A stretch of DNA of 64,000 nt from Allobosea sp. Tri-44 (GCF_004123845.1 NZ_NBDP01000053.1:1-64000); one strand, 5' to 3'. Positions 40,588 through 51,476 are shown, counted from the first letter of the stretch. Notes: generated from the sequence alone by a model not told the origin. Program-made: numbers and translations.

Positions 40588-41193
40588 GTGCAGATGCCGT
40601 CCCGTGAACCGAGCGAGATGCGCATTCTCTCGGTCGCCGGCGAGCATTTGCGCCAGCACGGCCTGCGCCGTTTCACCGTGGTCGCGGTGGCGGAAGAGGC
40701 GGGCATGACGCACGCCAATGTCTATCGCTACTTCCCCTCCCGTACGGCGCTGATCGATGCCGTCGTCGATGTCTGGCTGAAGGCGGCCGAGCGCTCGCTC
40801 GCCGACATCGCGGATGGACCGGACCCGGCCGAGGACAAGCTCGAGCGCCTGATTCTCGCGCTCGCCAAGGCGAACCGCAATCTGCTGCACGAGGAGCCGC
40901 ATTTGTTCGCGGCGCTGTCGCAGGCGGTGGCGAAGCGCCATGCGATCAGCCGGCGCAACCGTACCCGCGTGCGTGCGCTATTCGAACGCGTGATCGACGA
41001 CGGCATCGCCACAGGGGCCTTCGAGCCGCGGGATCGCGACCGTGCTATCGCCTTCGTGATCGATGCCACGCACCGTTTCATCCACCCTGCTTCGCTGGAG
41101 CTCGAGGCGGATGTGCCGCAGGCCTCGGTCGACGCCAGGCTCGCCACTTTAATCAGGGTGGCGCTGCGTACGCTTGCGACCGGCGTGATCTAA
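40588..41193 (+). CDS. TetR family transcriptional regulator
   Basis: A 201-residue regulator with a GTG start directly after the GNAT stop. The HTH is VVAVAEEAGMTHANVYRYFP. The C-terminal half matches a general TetR effector domain (HRFIHPASLELEADVPQ). Its targets are unknown; no palindrome is evident in the narrow gaps around it. Confidence 0.9.
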   Translation: MQMPSREPSEMRILSVAGEHLRQHGLRRFTVVAVAEEAGMTHANVYRYFPSRTALIDAVVDVWLKAAERSLADIADGPDPAEDKLERLILALAKANRNLLHEEPHLFAALSQAVAKRHAISRRNRTRVRALFERVIDDGIATGAFEPRDRDRAIAFVIDATHRFIHPASLELEADVPQASVDARLATLIRVALRTLATGVI

Positions 41194-41438
41194 GAAAATG
41201 ACAGAATTTGTAAATTGTAACTGCCCCATTGCGAGACGGCTTGACGGCGGATCACGGGTGATTAGCTTCTAACATATTGTTTTTCCTAGGTATTCCGTGT
41301 TTTAAGGCGCTAGGCGGGTATTTCGGACTATTCCAATGTCCCTTCGTGCGCGGGGTTGAGCCCGGAAGCGGCTTGGGTCAAAGAACCGTCGGCTTTTTGG
41401 CTTCAACTGCTCTCGCATCCAACAACAAGGATTCGGCA

Positions 41439-42401
41439 ATGGCCCGCAAGAAGATCGCCCTCATCGGCGCCGGACAGATCGGCGGCACGCTCGCTCACCT
41501 CGCCGGCCTCAAGGAGCTGGGCGACGTCGTCCTGTTCGACATCGCCGAGGGCATCCCTCAGGGCAAAGGCCTCGACATCGCCGAGTCCGCCCCGGTCGAC
41601 GGCTTCGACGCTGGCTACAAGGGCACGCAGTCCTATGAGGACATCAAGGGCGCCGATGTGGTGATCGTCACCGCAGGTGTGCCGCGCAAGCCCGGCATGA
41701 GCCGCGACGATCTGATCGGCATCAACCTCAAGGTGATGAAGTCGGTCGGCGAGGGCATCAAGACCTACGCCCCCAAGGCCTTCGTGATCTGCATCACCAA
41801 CCCGCTCGACGCGATGGTCTGGGCGCTGCAGAAGTTCTCGGGCCTCAAGCCCAACATGATCTGCGGCATGGCCGGCGTGCTCGACTCGGCCCGCTTCCGC
41901 CACTTCCTCGCCGACGAGTTCAAGGTCTCGGTCAAGGACGTCTCGGCCTTCGTGCTCGGCGGCCATGGCGACGATATGGTGCCGCTGGTCCGCTATTCCG
42001 GCGTCGCCGGCATCCCGCTGCCCGACCTCGTCAAGATGAAGTGGACGACCCAGGAGCGCCTCGACGCCATCGTCGAGCGCACTCGCAAGGGCGGCGGCGA
42101 GATCGTCAACCTGCTCAAGACCGGCTCGGCCTTCTATGCCCCAGCCGCCTCGGCGATCGCCATGGCCGAGAGCTACCTCAAGGACCAGAAGCGCGTCCTG
42201 CCGGCGGCTGCCGCGCTCAGGGGCCAGTACGGCGTCAAGGACATGTTCGTCGGCGTGCCGGTGGTGATCGGCGCCAAGGGCGTCGAGCGGGTCGTGAAGA
42301 TCCGCCTCAACGGCGCCGAGAAGGAGATGCTGGCGAAGTCGGTCGCCTCGGTGCAGGGCCTCATCGACGCCTGCAAGAGCGTCGATCCGTCATTGGCGTG
42401 A
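41439..42401 (+). CDS. mdh: Malate dehydrogenase (NAD-dependent)
   Basis: A 320-residue LDH-like malate dehydrogenase of the TCA cycle, oxidising malate to oxaloacetate. The dinucleotide motif IALIGAGQIGGT is at 6-17, the substrate-binding arginines are in RKPGMSRDDL, and the catalytic His is in LGGHGDDMVP. The start at 41439 follows AAGGA. A 245-base region before it probably contains the promoter (a TTGACG is seen at 41242) and a long untranslated leader. It heads the mdh-sucCD-sucAB-lpdA series. Confidence 0.97.
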   Translation: MARKKIALIGAGQIGGTLAHLAGLKELGDVVLFDIAEGIPQGKGLDIAESAPVDGFDAGYKGTQSYEDIKGADVVIVTAGVPRKPGMSRDDLIGINLKVMKSVGEGIKTYAPKAFVICITNPLDAMVWALQKFSGLKPNMICGMAGVLDSARFRHFLADEFKVSVKDVSAFVLGGHGDDMVPLVRYSGVAGIPLPDLVKMKWTTQERLDAIVERTRKGGGEIVNLLKTGSAFYAPAASAIAMAESYLKDQKRVLPAAAALRGQYGVKDMFVGVPVVIGAKGVERVVKIRLNGAEKEMLAKSVASVQGLIDACKSVDPSLA

Positions 42402-42489
42402 GACAGACGGGTGGCGTGATGGCCGGCGGCAGCGACGCCGCTGGCCTTCCCGCCGCCGCCTTTCCCTTTACCGGCACAGGACATCAGGC

Positions 42490-43686
<1,197 letters not shown>

Positions 43687-43695
43687 GGTAAACCG

Positions 43696-44580
43696 ATGTC
43701 CATCCTGATCGACAAGAACACCAAGGTCATCTGCCAGGGCTTCACCGGCAAGAACGGCACCTTCCATTCCGAGCAGGCAATCGCCTATGGCACGCAGATG
43801 GTCGGCGGCACGTCACCGGGCAAAGGCGGTAGCTTGCATCTCGGCCTGCCCGTCTTCGACACCGTCGCCGAGGCGCGCGACAAGACCGGCGCCACCGCCT
43901 CGGTGGTCTATGTGCCGCCGCCGGGCGCGGCTGACGCGATCTGCGAGGCGATCGATGCCGAGATCCCGCTGATCATCTGCATCACCGAAGGCATCCCGGT
44001 GCTCGACATGGTCAGGGTGAAGCGTTCGCTCTCCGGCTCGAAGTCGCGGCTGATCGGGCCCAACTGCCCGGGCGTCGTCACCGCCGGTGAGAGCAAGATC
44101 GGCATCATGCCGGCCAACATCTTCAAGCCCGGCTCGGTCGGCATCGTCTCGCGCTCCGGCACGCTGACCTATGAGGCGGTGTTCCAGACCACGAATGAGG
44201 GCCTCGGCCAGACCACGGCCGTGGGCATCGGCGGCGATCCGGTCAAGGGCACCGAGTTCATCGACATGCTCGAGATGTTCCTCGCCGACGAGAAGACCAC
44301 CTCGATCGTGATGATCGGCGAGATCGGCGGCTCGGCCGAGGAGGAAGCCGCTCAGTTCATCAAGGATGAGGCCAAGCGCGGCCGCAAGAAGCCGATGGTC
44401 GGTTTCATCGCCGGCCGCACGGCGCCTCCGGGCCGTCGCATGGGTCATGCCGGCGCGATCATCTCCGGTGGCAAGGGCGGAGCCGAGGACAAGATCGCGG
44501 CGATGGAGGCGGCCGGTATCCGGGTCTCGCCGTCGCCGGCTCGCCTCGGAAAGACCTTGGTCGAGGTGTTGAAGGGTTGA
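43696..44580 (+). CDS. sucD: Succinyl-CoA ligase, alpha subunit
   Basis: A 294-residue subunit that carries the phosphohistidine (His in GRRMGHAGAII) and binds CoA. CQGFTGKNGTFHSEQAI near the start and SRSGTLTYEAVFQTT are typical. It pairs with sucC nine bases upstream. A composite palindrome follows it before sucA. Confidence 0.98.
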   Translation: MSILIDKNTKVICQGFTGKNGTFHSEQAIAYGTQMVGGTSPGKGGSLHLGLPVFDTVAEARDKTGATASVVYVPPPGAADAICEAIDAEIPLIICITEGIPVLDMVRVKRSLSGSKSRLIGPNCPGVVTAGESKIGIMPANIFKPGSVGIVSRSGTLTYEAVFQTTNEGLGQTTAVGIGGDPVKGTEFIDMLEMFLADEKTTSIVMIGEIGGSAEEEAAQFIKDEAKRGRKKPMVGFIAGRTAPPGRRMGHAGAIISGGKGGAEDKIAAMEAAGIRVSPSPARLGKTLVEVLKG

Positions 44581-44594
44581 GGGTAGGCTGCGTC

Positions 44595-44668
44595 ATGGTC
44601 GGCCTTGAGCCGACCATCTCATGACCAGCCAGGCTCGATAAAGAGATGCTCGGGCCTTGCCCGAGCAT
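44595..44668. repeat. Composite palindromic repeat, copy 1 (sucD-sucA gap)
   Basis: ATGGTCGGC/GCCGACCAT at 44595-44617 and ATGCTCGGG/CCCGAGCAT at 44646-44668, with CGTC before the first and GACGG after the second. The same two-hairpin build occurs at 51351-51435. Confidence 0.85.
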
Positions 44669-44711
44669 GACGGCAAGACGAAGCGGCAGGCAGGAAGAAG
44701 GCAGGACGACC

Positions 44712-47669
44712 ATGGCTCGCCAGGACATCAACGAGGCTCTCGCGCAGACCGGGTTCCTCTATGGCGGCAACGCGGCCTATATCGAGGATCTCTACGCCCG
44801 CTATCAAGCCGATCCGAAGTCGGTCGATCCGGAGTGGCAGGGTTTCTTCGCCGGGCTGAACGACGACAAGCAGGCAGTCGTCGACAACGCCAAGGGGGCG
44901 TCCTGGAAGCGGCCGAACTGGCCGATCCCGGCCGGCGGCGAGCTCGTCTCGGCGCTCGACGGCAACTGGGCCGCGGTCGAAAAAGCGGTCGGCGAGAAGC
45001 TTGGCGCCAAGGCCAAGGCGGCCGGCGCGACGCTGTCGGCGGCCGATGTCCAGCAGGCGACGCGCGACTCGGTGCGCGCGATCATGCTGATCCGCGCCTA
45101 CCGCATGCGCGGCCATCTCCATGCCCAGCTCGACCCGCTCGGGATCGAGAGCCAGAAGGATCCAGAGGAGCTCTCCCCGGCGGCTTTCGGCTTCTCCGAC
45201 GCCGATCTCGACCGCAAGATCTTCATCGACAACGTGCTCGGCCTGGAGTTCGCCACCATCCGCGAGATGACGGCGATCCTGCAGCGGACCTACTGCCAGA
45301 CCATCGGCATCGAGTTCATGCACATCTCCGATCCCGAGCAGAAGGCCTGGCTGCAGGAACGGATCGAGGGGCCGGACAAGGAGATCGCCTTCACCCGCGA
45401 GGGTAAGAAGGCGATCCTGAACAAGCTCATCGAGACCGAAGGCTTCGAGAAGTTCCTCGACCTGAAGTTCACCGGCACCAAGCGCTTCGGCCTCGACGGC
45501 GGCGAGTCGCTGGTTCCGGCGCTGGAGCAGATCATCAAGCGCGGTGGGTCGCTCGGCGTGCGCGACATCGTCTTCGGCATGGCTCATCGCGGCCGCCTCA
45601 ACGTGCTGACCCAGGTGCTGGGCAAGCCGCACCGGGCGCTGTTCCACGAGTTCAAGGGCGGCTCCTTTGCCCCCGACGACGTCGAGGGCTCGGGCGACGT
45701 CAAATACCATCTCGGCGCCTCGTCGGACCGCGAGTTCGACGGCAACAATGTCCACGTCTCGCTGACCGCCAATCCGTCGCATCTCGAGATCGTCGACCCG
45801 GTCGTGCTCGGCAAGGTCCGCGCCAAGCAGGACCAGTTCGGCGACATCGTCGAGCGCTCCAAGGTGCTGCCGCTGCTGATCCATGGCGATGCCGCCTTCG
45901 CCGGCCAGGGCGTTGTCGCCGAGTGCCTCGGCCTGTCCGGGCTGAAGGGCCACCGCACCGGCGGCTCGCTGCACTTCATCATCAACAATCAGATCGGCTT
46001 CACCACCTATCCGCGCTATTCGCGCTCCTCGCCCTATCCGTCCGACGTGGCGAAGATGGTCGAGGCCCCGGTCTTCCATGTGAACGGCGACGATCCGGAA
46101 GCGGTCGTCTTCGCCGCCAAGATTGCGATCGAGTTCCGGCAGAAGTTCCACAAGCCGGTCGTGATCGACATGTTCTGCTATCGCCGCTTCGGCCATAACG
46201 AAGGCGATGAGCCCGGCTTCACCCAGCCGCTGATGTACCGCAAGATCCGCGGCCACAAGTCGACGCTGGAGCTCTACGGCACCAAGCTCGAGGCCGAGGG
46301 CGTGATTCAGCCCGGCGAGCTCGACCAGATGCGCGCCGCCTGGAAGGAGAAGCTCGAGGTCGAGTTCGACGCCGGCCAGGCCTTCAAGCCGAACAAGGCC
46401 GACTGGCTCGACGGCCGCTGGGCCGGGATGAAGGCGATCCGCGCCGACGAGGACGATCCGCGCCGCGGTGCGACCGGCGTGCCTGAAGCGGTGCTGAAGG
46501 AGATCACGCAGAAGATCACCGAAATCCCGGAAGGCTTCAACGTCCACAAGACGATCCAGCGCTTCCTCGACAACCGCCGCAAGGCGGTCGAGAGCAGGCA
46601 GGGCATCGATTGGGCGACGGCGGAAGCGCTCGCTTTCGGCTCGCTGATGCTCGATGGCAATCCGGTGCGGCTCTCCGGCCAGGATTGCGAGCGCGGCACC
46701 TTCTCGCAGCGTCATTCGGTGCTGATCGACCAGGAGACCGAGGCACGCCATACCTCGCTGAACCATATCCGCGAGGGCCAGACCCGCTATGAGGTCATCA
46801 ATTCGATGCTCTCGGAAGAGGCGGTCCTTGGCTTTGAGTACGGCTACACCCTGTCGGAGCCGAACGCGCTGACCTGCTGGGAAGCGCAGTTCGGCGACTT
46901 CGCCAATGGCGCGCAGGTCGTGTTCGATCAGTTCATCTCCTCGGGCGAGCGCAAGTGGCTGCGCATGTCGGGCCTGGTCTGCCTGCTGCCGCATGGTTAT
47001 GAGGGCCAGGGTCCGGAGCACTCCTCGGCCCGGCTCGAGCGCTTCCTGCAGATGTGCGCCGAGGACAACATGCAGGTCGCGAACTGCTCGACCCCGGCGA
47101 GCTATTTCCACATCCTGCGCCGCCAGCTGAAGCGCGACTTCCGCAAGCCGCTGATCCTGATGACACCGAAGTCGCTGCTGCGCCACAAACGCTGCGTCTC
47201 CGACCTCAGCGAACTGGCGGAGGGCTCGACCTTCCACCGCGTGCTGCACGACGATGCCGAGCGCGGCAAGTCGACCACCAAACTGGTCAAGGATTCGAAG
47301 ATTCGCCGTGTCGTGCTCTGCTCGGGCAAGGTCTATTTCGACCTGCTCGAAGACCGTGAGAAACGCGGTATCGACGATGTCTATCTGATGCGCGTCGAGC
47401 AGCTCTATCCGTTCCCGCTGAAGTCGCTGGCGCAGGAGCTGGCGCGCTTCAAGAGCGCCGACGTCGTCTGGTGCCAGGAAGAGCCGAAGAACCAGGGTTC
47501 CTGGACCTTCGTCGAGCCCTATCTGGAGTGGGTGCTGGGCCATGCCGGCTCGAAGTCGAAGCGGCCGCGCTATGTCGGCCGCCCGGCTTCGGCCGCGACC
47601 GCGACCGGCCTGATGTCGAAGCACACAGCCCAGCTCAACGCATTCCTGGACGAGACCTTCGCGGTCTGA
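44712..47669 (+). CDS. sucA: 2-oxoglutarate dehydrogenase E1 component
   Basis: A 985-residue thiamine-diphosphate enzyme that decarboxylates 2-oxoglutarate and passes the succinyl group to the lipoyl domain of SucB. The N-terminal FLYGGNAAYIEDLYARYQ binds the E2 partner. GMAHRGRLNVLTQVLGKP, LHFIINNQIGFTTYPRY and LLPHGYEGQGPEHSSARLER are the family signatures. The start at 44712 is MARQDINEALAQ. It lies 131 bases after sucD and 37 before sucB. Confidence 0.98.
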   Translation: MARQDINEALAQTGFLYGGNAAYIEDLYARYQADPKSVDPEWQGFFAGLNDDKQAVVDNAKGASWKRPNWPIPAGGELVSALDGNWAAVEKAVGEKLGAKAKAAGATLSAADVQQATRDSVRAIMLIRAYRMRGHLHAQLDPLGIESQKDPEELSPAAFGFSDADLDRKIFIDNVLGLEFATIREMTAILQRTYCQTIGIEFMHISDPEQKAWLQERIEGPDKEIAFTREGKKAILNKLIETEGFEKFLDLKFTGTKRFGLDGGESLVPALEQIIKRGGSLGVRDIVFGMAHRGRLNVLTQVLGKPHRALFHEFKGGSFAPDDVEGSGDVKYHLGASSDREFDGNNVHVSLTANPSHLEIVDPVVLGKVRAKQDQFGDIVERSKVLPLLIHGDAAFAGQGVVAECLGLSGLKGHRTGGSLHFIINNQIGFTTYPRYSRSSPYPSDVAKMVEAPVFHVNGDDPEAVVFAAKIAIEFRQKFHKPVVIDMFCYRRFGHNEGDEPGFTQPLMYRKIRGHKSTLELYGTKLEAEGVIQPGELDQMRAAWKEKLEVEFDAGQAFKPNKADWLDGRWAGMKAIRADEDDPRRGATGVPEAVLKEITQKITEIPEGFNVHKTIQRFLDNRRKAVESRQGIDWATAEALAFGSLMLDGNPVRLSGQDCERGTFSQRHSVLIDQETEARHTSLNHIREGQTRYEVINSMLSEEAVLGFEYGYTLSEPNALTCWEAQFGDFANGAQVVFDQFISSGERKWLRMSGLVCLLPHGYEGQGPEHSSARLERFLQMCAEDNMQVANCSTPASYFHILRRQLKRDFRKPLILMTPKSLLRHKRCVSDLSELAEGSTFHRVLHDDAERGKSTTKLVKDSKIRRVVLCSGKVYFDLLEDREKRGIDDVYLMRVEQLYPFPLKSLAQELARFKSADVVWCQEEPKNQGSWTFVEPYLEWVLGHAGSKSKRPRYVGRPASAATATGLMSKHTAQLNAFLDETFAV

Positions 47670-47706
47670 TCCTTCGCCTGATTAAAGACACGAGAAGAGG
47701 CCTGAC

Positions 47707-48993
47707 ATGGCGACCGAAATCCGCGTTCCCACCCTCGGCGAATCCGTCTCCGAGGCCACCATCGGCAAGTGGTTCAAGAAGCCGGGCGACGCGGTGAAGG
47801 CGGACGAGCCCTTGGTCGAGCTCGAGACCGACAAGGTGACGCTGGAGGTCAATGCGCCGGCCGCCGGCGTGCTCGGCGAGATCGTTGCCAAGGAAGGCGA
47901 GACCGTCGGTGTCAGCGCCTTGCTCGGCATGATCTCGGCCGGCGACGGCAAGGCCGCCGCCCCGGCAAAGGACGAGAAGAAGGCCGACGCCGCCGTGGCC
48001 CAGGCCGCCGGCAAGGCCGGCGCCGAGACCTCCGCCGACGCGCAGAAGAAGGCCGGCGAGGTTGCGGGCGACACGCAGATCAAGCCGGCGACGAAGGCTG
48101 CCGATTCCGGCCCAGCCGTCTCGCGCCTTGCCGCCGAGAGCGGTGTCGACCCGTCCAAGGTTGCCGCCTCCGGCAAGGATGGCCGCGTCACCAAGGGCGA
48201 CATGCTGGCGGCGATCGCGACCGGCCCGGCTGTTGCCTCTGCGGCGCCTGCTGCTCCGGTTCAGGTCCGGGCGCCGTCGGCTCCAGACGACGCCTCGCGC
48301 GAAGAGCGGGTCAAGATGACCAAGCTGCGCCAGACCATCGCGCGCCGGCTCAAGGAGGCGCAGACCAACGCCGCCATGCTGACCACCTTCAACGAGGTGG
48401 ACATGACCAATGTCATGGCGCTGCGCAACCAGTACAAGGACGTGTTCGAGAAGAAGCACGGCGTGAAGCTCGGCTTCATGGGCTTCTTCGTGAAGGCCTG
48501 TGTGCAGGCGCTGAAAGAGCTTCCGGCGGTCAATGCCGAGATCGACGGCACCGACATCGTCTACAAGAACTACTACCACATCGGCGTCGCGGTCGGCACC
48601 GACAAGGGCCTGGTCGTGCCGGTGGTGCGCGATGCCGACGAGCTTTCCATTGCCGGCGTCGAGAAGAAGATCGGCGAGTTCGGCAAGAAGGCTCGTGACG
48701 GCGCCCTCAAGATCGAGGAGATGCAGGGCGGCACCTTCACCATCTCGAATGGCGGCGTCTACGGCTCGCTGATGTCGACCCCGATCCTGAACGCGCCGCA
48801 ATCAGCGATCCTGGGCATGCACAAGATCCAGGAGCGGCCGATGGTCGTCGGCGGCCAGATCGTGATCCGGCCGATGATGTACCTTGCGGTCAGCTACGAT
48901 CACCGCATCATCGACGGCAAGGAGGCGGTGACCTTCCTTGTCCGCGTCAAGGAAGGCCTGGAGGATCCGGCGCGCCTCGTGCTCGACCTCTGA
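47707..48993 (+). CDS. sucB: 2-oxoglutarate dehydrogenase E2 component (dihydrolipoyl succinyltransferase)
   Basis: A 428-residue E2 with one lipoyl domain (lipoyl Lys in ELETDKVTLEVN), an Ala/Lys-rich linker (about 80-120), an E1/E3-binding domain (VSRLAAESGVDPSKV), and a catalytic core ending SYDHRIIDGKEAV with the active-site His. It forms the 24-subunit core of the complex, moving succinyl to CoA. Confidence 0.98.
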   Translation: MATEIRVPTLGESVSEATIGKWFKKPGDAVKADEPLVELETDKVTLEVNAPAAGVLGEIVAKEGETVGVSALLGMISAGDGKAAAPAKDEKKADAAVAQAAGKAGAETSADAQKKAGEVAGDTQIKPATKAADSGPAVSRLAAESGVDPSKVAASGKDGRVTKGDMLAAIATGPAVASAAPAAPVQVRAPSAPDDASREERVKMTKLRQTIARRLKEAQTNAAMLTTFNEVDMTNVMALRNQYKDVFEKKHGVKLGFMGFFVKACVQALKELPAVNAEIDGTDIVYKNYYHIGVAVGTDKGLVVPVVRDADELSIAGVEKKIGEFGKKARDGALKIEEMQGGTFTISNGGVYGSLMSTPILNAPQSAILGMHKIQERPMVVGGQIVIRPMMYLAVSYDHRIIDGKEAVTFLVRVKEGLEDPARLVLDL

Positions 48994-49003
48994 GACCTGC
49001 CTG

Positions 49004-49390
49004 ATGGCGATCCCGGCAAAGCTCGTCTCTGTTGGCCTCGCCATTGCCGGCATCATCAACCTGTTGCCGACGATCGGCGTGGCCGGGGTCGGCTGGCTAC
49101 GCTCGCTCTACGGTTTCGAGATCGCCAATCCCGATCTCGAAATCCTGCTGCGGCACCGCGCTCTGCTGTTCGGGATTGTGGGCGCGCTGCTGCTGGCGGC
49201 CGCCCTCCGCCCTGGACTGCGCGATGTAGCCGTGCTCGTCGCTGGCGCGAGCATGGCGAGCTTCATCGTGATCGCGCTCCTCGTCGGCGGCTATGGCCCT
49301 GCCATCAGGAAGGTTGTGATCGCCGACATCGTCGGGCTTCTGGCCCTCGTGCCGGCGATCGTCGCGCGGTTGGCGCCGTCGCATCGATAG
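49004..49390 (+). CDS. Small integral membrane protein, four spans
   Basis: A 128-residue protein with four hydrophobic spans (VSVGLAIAGIINLLPTIGVA first, LLFGIVGALLLAAAL second). A loop with WLRSLYGFEIANPDLEILLR separates the first two. Close relatives in databases often carry a phosphopantetheine adenylyltransferase name, which the sequence does not support. It begins ten bases after sucB, so it is in the TCA transcript, role unknown. Confidence 0.8.
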   Translation: MAIPAKLVSVGLAIAGIINLLPTIGVAGVGWLRSLYGFEIANPDLEILLRHRALLFGIVGALLLAAALRPGLRDVAVLVAGASMASFIVIALLVGGYGPAIRKVVIADIVGLLALVPAIVARLAPSHR

Positions 49391-49453
49391 GGTGGGGTAA
49401 CGAAGTGCCTACGCAGCCCGATGTGATCGTTGGATCCGCTTAGGAGACGGAGC

Positions 49454-49885
49454 ATGGCCTTCGGACCCAACCCGCCACCGATCCAGGCGCATATCTGCGT
49501 CAAGGGCGGCGACGAGGCGATCGCCTTCTACGAGAAGGCCTTCGGCGCGCAGTGCAGCTTCAAGGCCATGGCCGAGGACGGCAGACGCGTGATGCATGCC
49601 AATCTCGCGCTCTTCGGCAGCGAGGTGATGCTGCACGACGAATTCCCCGAGTTCGGCGGCGATGTGCTGGCGCCGAGCTCGCGTAGCGGCGCCAGCATGA
49701 CGATAAGCATCAACCTGCCGCAGCCGGTCGATGTCGACGCCGCCATCGCCAGGGCTGCGGCTGCGGGCGCCGAAATCGTTATGCCGGCGAGCGACGTGTT
49801 CTGGGGCGTCCGCTATGGCCGCCTGCGCGATCCCTTCTGCCATGTCTGGGCCTTCAACGCGCCGCTGGCGCAACAGCAATCGTAA
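49454..49885 (+). CDS. VOC family protein (glyoxalase/PhnB-like)
   Basis: A 143-residue vicinal-oxygen-chelate protein of the PhnB/YdcA type: IQAHICVKGGDEAIAFYEKA, HANLALFGSEVMLHDEFPE and FWGVRYGRLRDPFCHVW. The metal-binding pattern is partial, so an enzymatic role is uncertain. AGGAGA precedes the ATG. It is 22 bases before lpdA, a pairing often seen in Hyphomicrobiales. Confidence 0.9.
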   Translation: MAFGPNPPPIQAHICVKGGDEAIAFYEKAFGAQCSFKAMAEDGRRVMHANLALFGSEVMLHDEFPEFGGDVLAPSSRSGASMTISINLPQPVDVDAAIARAAAAGAEIVMPASDVFWGVRYGRLRDPFCHVWAFNAPLAQQQS

Positions 49886-49906
49886 AGTCTGAACGAAAGA
49901 GAGACC

Positions 49907-51307
49907 ATGTCCTACGATCTCGTCGTCATCGGAACCGGCCCCGGCGGCTATGTCTGCGCCATTCGTGCCGCCCAGCTCGGCCTCAAGGTCGCTGTGGTCG
50001 AGAAGCGCAAGACCCATGGCGGCACCTGCCTGAACGTCGGCTGCATCCCCTCGAAGGCGCTGCTGCACGCCTCCGAGATGTTCGACGAGGTCTCCCACAC
50101 CTTCCCCAGCCTCGGCATCATCACGGCTAAGCCCAAGCTCGATCTGAAGCAGATGATGGTCCACAAGCAGGAGACGGTCGACGCCAACGTCAACGGTGTC
50201 GCCTTCCTCTTGAAGAAGAACAAGATCGAGCCGTTCCACGGCACGGCCTCGATCCCGGCAGCCGGCAAGGTCGTCGTCACCGGCGAGGACGGCAAGACGC
50301 AGGAACTCGAAACCAAGAACATCGTCATCGCCACCGGCTCGGAATCCGCGGCACTGCCGGGCGTCACCACTGACGAGAAGACGGTGGTGACCTCGACCGG
50401 TGCGCTCGAACTTGGCTCCGTGCCGAAGGAGCTGCTGGTGGTCGGTGCAGGTGTGATCGGGCTCGAGATCGGCTCGGTCTGGGCCCGGCTCGGCGCCAAG
50501 GTCACGGTGGTCGAATTCCTCGACCGCATCCTGCCCGGCATGGATGACGAGATCGCCAAGCAGTTCCAGCGGATGCTGCAGAAGCAGGGCTTCACCTTCC
50601 ATCTCGGCTCGAAGGTCACCAAGGTCGAGACGGCCAAGAAGGGCGGCGCCACCGTCAGCGTCGAGCCCGCCGCCGGCGGCGAGGCCAGGACGCTCAACGC
50701 CGACATCGTGCTGGTTGCGATCGGCCGGCGCCCGAACACGGATGGGCTCGGCCTCGACAAGGCCGGCGTCGCGACCGAGCGCGGCCGGGTCGTCATCGAC
50801 GATCATTTCCAGACCAATGTGCCGGGCATCTACGCGATCGGCGACGTGGTGCGCGGACCGATGCTGGCGCACAAGGCCGAGGATGAGGGCGTCGCCGTCG
50901 CCGAGATCCTCGCCGGCAAGCACGGCCATGTGAACTACGACGCCATTCCCGGCATCGTCTACACCGGCCCCGAGGTCGCCGCGATCGGCAAGACCGAGGA
51001 GGAACTGAAGTCGGCGGGCGTGGCGTACAAGGTCGGCAAATTCCCGTTCACGGCCAATGGCCGGGCGCGCGCGATCAAGCATACCGACGGCTTCGTCAAG
51101 TTTCTCGCCGATGCGGCGACCGACCGGGTGCTCGGCTGCCACATCATCGGCCCGCATGCCGGCGACCTGATCGCCGAGGTGACCGTGCTGATGGAGTTCG
51201 GTGGTTCCGCCGAGGATCTCGCCCGCACCTGCCACGCCCATCCGACGCTGGCAGAGGCGGTCAAGGAAGCGGCGCTCGCCGTCGATAAGCGCCCGATCCA
51301 TATGTGA
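49907..51307 (+). CDS. lpdA: Dihydrolipoamide dehydrogenase (E3)
   Basis: A 466-residue flavoprotein that reoxidises the lipoyl groups of SucB with NAD+. The FAD motif is VVIGTGPGGYVCAIRAAQLG, the redox disulfide is in GGTCLNVGCIPSK, the NAD motif is VVGAGVIGLEIGSVWARLG, and the catalytic His-Glu pair is in CHAHPTLAEAV. It closes the oxoglutarate dehydrogenase series. Confidence 0.98.
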   Translation: MSYDLVVIGTGPGGYVCAIRAAQLGLKVAVVEKRKTHGGTCLNVGCIPSKALLHASEMFDEVSHTFPSLGIITAKPKLDLKQMMVHKQETVDANVNGVAFLLKKNKIEPFHGTASIPAAGKVVVTGEDGKTQELETKNIVIATGSESAALPGVTTDEKTVVTSTGALELGSVPKELLVVGAGVIGLEIGSVWARLGAKVTVVEFLDRILPGMDDEIAKQFQRMLQKQGFTFHLGSKVTKVETAKKGGATVSVEPAAGGEARTLNADIVLVAIGRRPNTDGLGLDKAGVATERGRVVIDDHFQTNVPGIYAIGDVVRGPMLAHKAEDEGVAVAEILAGKHGHVNYDAIPGIVYTGPEVAAIGKTEEELKSAGVAYKVGKFPFTANGRARAIKHTDGFVKFLADAATDRVLGCHIIGPHAGDLIAEVTVLMEFGGSAEDLARTCHAHPTLAEAVKEAALAVDKRPIHM

Positions 51308-51350
51308 TCGGGGCCGCTACCGCGGCAGCGCCCTCACGCACGTACCCGTC

Positions 51351-51435
51351 ATGGTCGGGCTTGTCCCGACCATCCACGCTTTCTTTCGGGCAGTGCAGTG
51401 TTCAAGACGTGGATGCTCGCCACAAGGGCGAGCAT
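51351..51435. repeat. Composite palindromic repeat, copy 2 (after lpdA)
   Basis: ATGGTCGGG/CCCGACCAT at 51351-51373 and ATGCTCGCC/GGCGAGCAT at 51413-51435, with CGTC before and GACG after. It has the same layout as copy 1 at 44595, with a longer spacer. Confidence 0.85.
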
Positions 51436-51476
51436 GACGAACTGGAATGGCGTCGTATTCGTACGACGCGAGGGCT

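Noticed and set aside
42402..42489. Possible riboswitch between mdh and sucC
   Set aside because: The 88-base gap has a G/C-rich hairpin-capable segment but no match to a known motif.
44619..47624. A 1001-codon minus-strand frame
   Set aside because: Exact antisense shadow of sucA, with composition set by the codon bias of the opposite strand.
49004..49390. Naming this gene phosphopantetheine adenylyltransferase
   Set aside because: The product is a four-span membrane protein and lacks the nucleotidyltransferase HxGH motif.
49409..51301. A 630-codon minus-strand frame
   Set aside because: Antisense to the VOC gene and lpdA, with no family motif.
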